From assembly GCA_003864495.1 (NCBI GenBank), contig ML133427.1, positions 537,703 through 601,702 on the forward strand: a DNA stretch of 64,000 bases, written 5' to 3'. The notes beneath the pieces were generated by a model, which was not told the origin of the DNA, did no database searches, and saw only the letters and a program-made list of their open reading frames with translations. Shown one piece after another: positions 63,601-64,000 of this stretch (position 1 is the first letter of the stretch; each line of letters opens with the position of its first letter). Source of the DNA: Nemopilema nomurai. Taxonomy: Eukaryota; Cnidaria; Scyphozoa; Rhizostomeae; Rhizostomatidae. A program made the translations under genes and the position numbers.

Positions 63601-63702
63601 GATTCTGATTTTCCGGCACTACCATCGTCTAAACAGCCTAGAAAGAATCCAGCTTGGATGCAAAGAGCTGCCTCAGTTGTCCACAATTCTTGGCTAAAGT
63701 AG
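60344..63702 (+). CDS. ZNF598: E3 ubiquitin ligase ZNF598 (Hel2 orthologue), 3 exons, one-base break
   Basis: Senses collided ribosomes and ubiquitinates small-subunit proteins eS10 and uS10, starting ribosome quality control. Exons: 60344-60649, 61000-61756, 62466-63702; junctions are GT-AG and phase-matched, giving about 766 residues if the break is ignored. Order: basic N-terminus; RING at 57-97 (CVLC, CDH, CYKC, CSSC); then C2H2/CHCC fingers (CSLCDEKCHRFEDLRRHVRN, FCDICVQNLKIFPYE, CEFCTERYFDNDELLLHLRK, HFWCHFCEKDG). Next are Pro-Pro-Gly motifs (PPGINIV, LPPGLS, LPPGFTG), which in human bind GIGYF2. The conserved C-terminal helical segment is FSELVELLPD, and a last finger is CKECGVTLPRKEISNHMDTH. 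In exon 2 the frame shifts at about 61518. The start ATG at 60344 is the first in the exon. Confidence 0.95.
61000..61756 (+). pseudogene. ZNF598: ZNF598 exon 2 with a one-base deletion
   Basis: The frame from 61000 is open to a stop at 61626. From about 61519 the family match moves to the frame one base back (YTSVFRTDIDYQAHKLSKHS), which stays open to the donor at 61757. The switch point is TGCTCCATG|AGAAATAC. One extra G after ATG would give CSMEKYTSVF and restore homology. Marked as broken as sequenced; a consensus error is the likeliest cause. Confidence 0.8.
62466..63702 (+). CDS. ZNF598: ZNF598 exon 3: Pro-rich linker, C-terminal domain, last zinc finger
   Basis: Opens after TCTAG with T completing a Ser codon, and runs 412 codons to TAG. 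It contains low-complexity Lys/Ser/Ala sequence, FPPLGDP and DFPALPS short motifs, three PPG motifs, the YYKKINDLFRDNLDMVFSEL helical block and a CxxC-HxxxH finger. Confidence 0.93.
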
Positions 63703-64000
63703 ATATTTTGTAAATGTTTTATTGCAATAGTAATGCGTTTGAGAAGTGAAGCTATGCATATGATAGCAAATTATGAGTTGTTGCCTATATTACCTTCTTT
63801 ACCTGTAGAGAAACTCTAGTATTCTTTCAAGCATCATTAACTGAGTGTCTTTCAGTGGTCTAAAGAAATTCAAATCCAATTTCCCAAATTTTCATATGAC
63901 TAATCTCTTTTAAGATTAAACTTGCAAATTATTTTTTTAGGATTCAAAATATGTTATAATATCATAAGAGTGATCAGGATAACCCCAAGCTACATTTGCG
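63703..64000 (+). other. ZNF598 3' flank
   Basis: AT-rich sequence after the ZNF598 stop, presumably 3' UTR. No exact AATAAA was found before the window ends. Confidence 0.5.

Overview
This is an intron-rich, AT-rich animal genome segment. It holds five conserved single-copy genes broken into many short exons (mostly 30-200 nt) with GT-AG borders, plus one intronless gene nested inside an intron. The gene set includes a motile-cilium WD40 protein and a membrane-anchored Ig/fibrinogen-domain protein, so the source is a metazoan. The style fits an invertebrate, perhaps a cnidarian, but nothing here fixes the phylum. I rebuilt gene models by matching remembered family motifs to six-frame translations and joining them at splice sites with compatible phase. 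No alignment or transcript data were available.

Layout: (1) 403-19638, minus: DNA topoisomerase III alpha, 26 exons seen, with the C-terminal zinc-finger tail running off the left edge. Its 3.7-kb intron (4074-7773) contains, on the opposite strand, an intronless gene (5088-6953) for a single-pass membrane protein with one Ig domain and a C-terminal fibrinogen-like domain. (2) 21652-31464, minus: UBE2O, the E2/E3 hybrid ubiquitin ligase, 15 exons, start to stop. (3) 32462-40349, minus: CFAP52/WDR16, 15 exons, start to stop. (4) 42179-56184 (first codons probably near 57.1 kb), minus: exportin-6, 24 exons. (5) 60344-63702, plus: ZNF598, the ribosome-collision RING E3 ligase, three exons.

Four conserved genes point left and ZNF598 points right, so XPO6 and ZNF598 are divergent across about 3.2 kb. 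The genes do not form one pathway. UBE2O and ZNF598 both ubiquitinate ribosomal proteins, TOP3A resolves DNA junctions, CFAP52 is axonemal and XPO6 exports actin-profilin. The five human orthologues lie on 16p and 17, so this cluster may be a remnant of an ancestral animal linkage group.

Non-coding sequence carries three minisatellites (13, 21 and 15 bp units), a TA-flanked MITE, a hairpin element with a tRNA T-arm-like core between direct repeats, and other small fold-back insertions. Three reading-frame problems (ZNF598, CFAP52, XPO6) can each be explained by one missing G beside another G, which suggests consensus errors rather than three broken genes.
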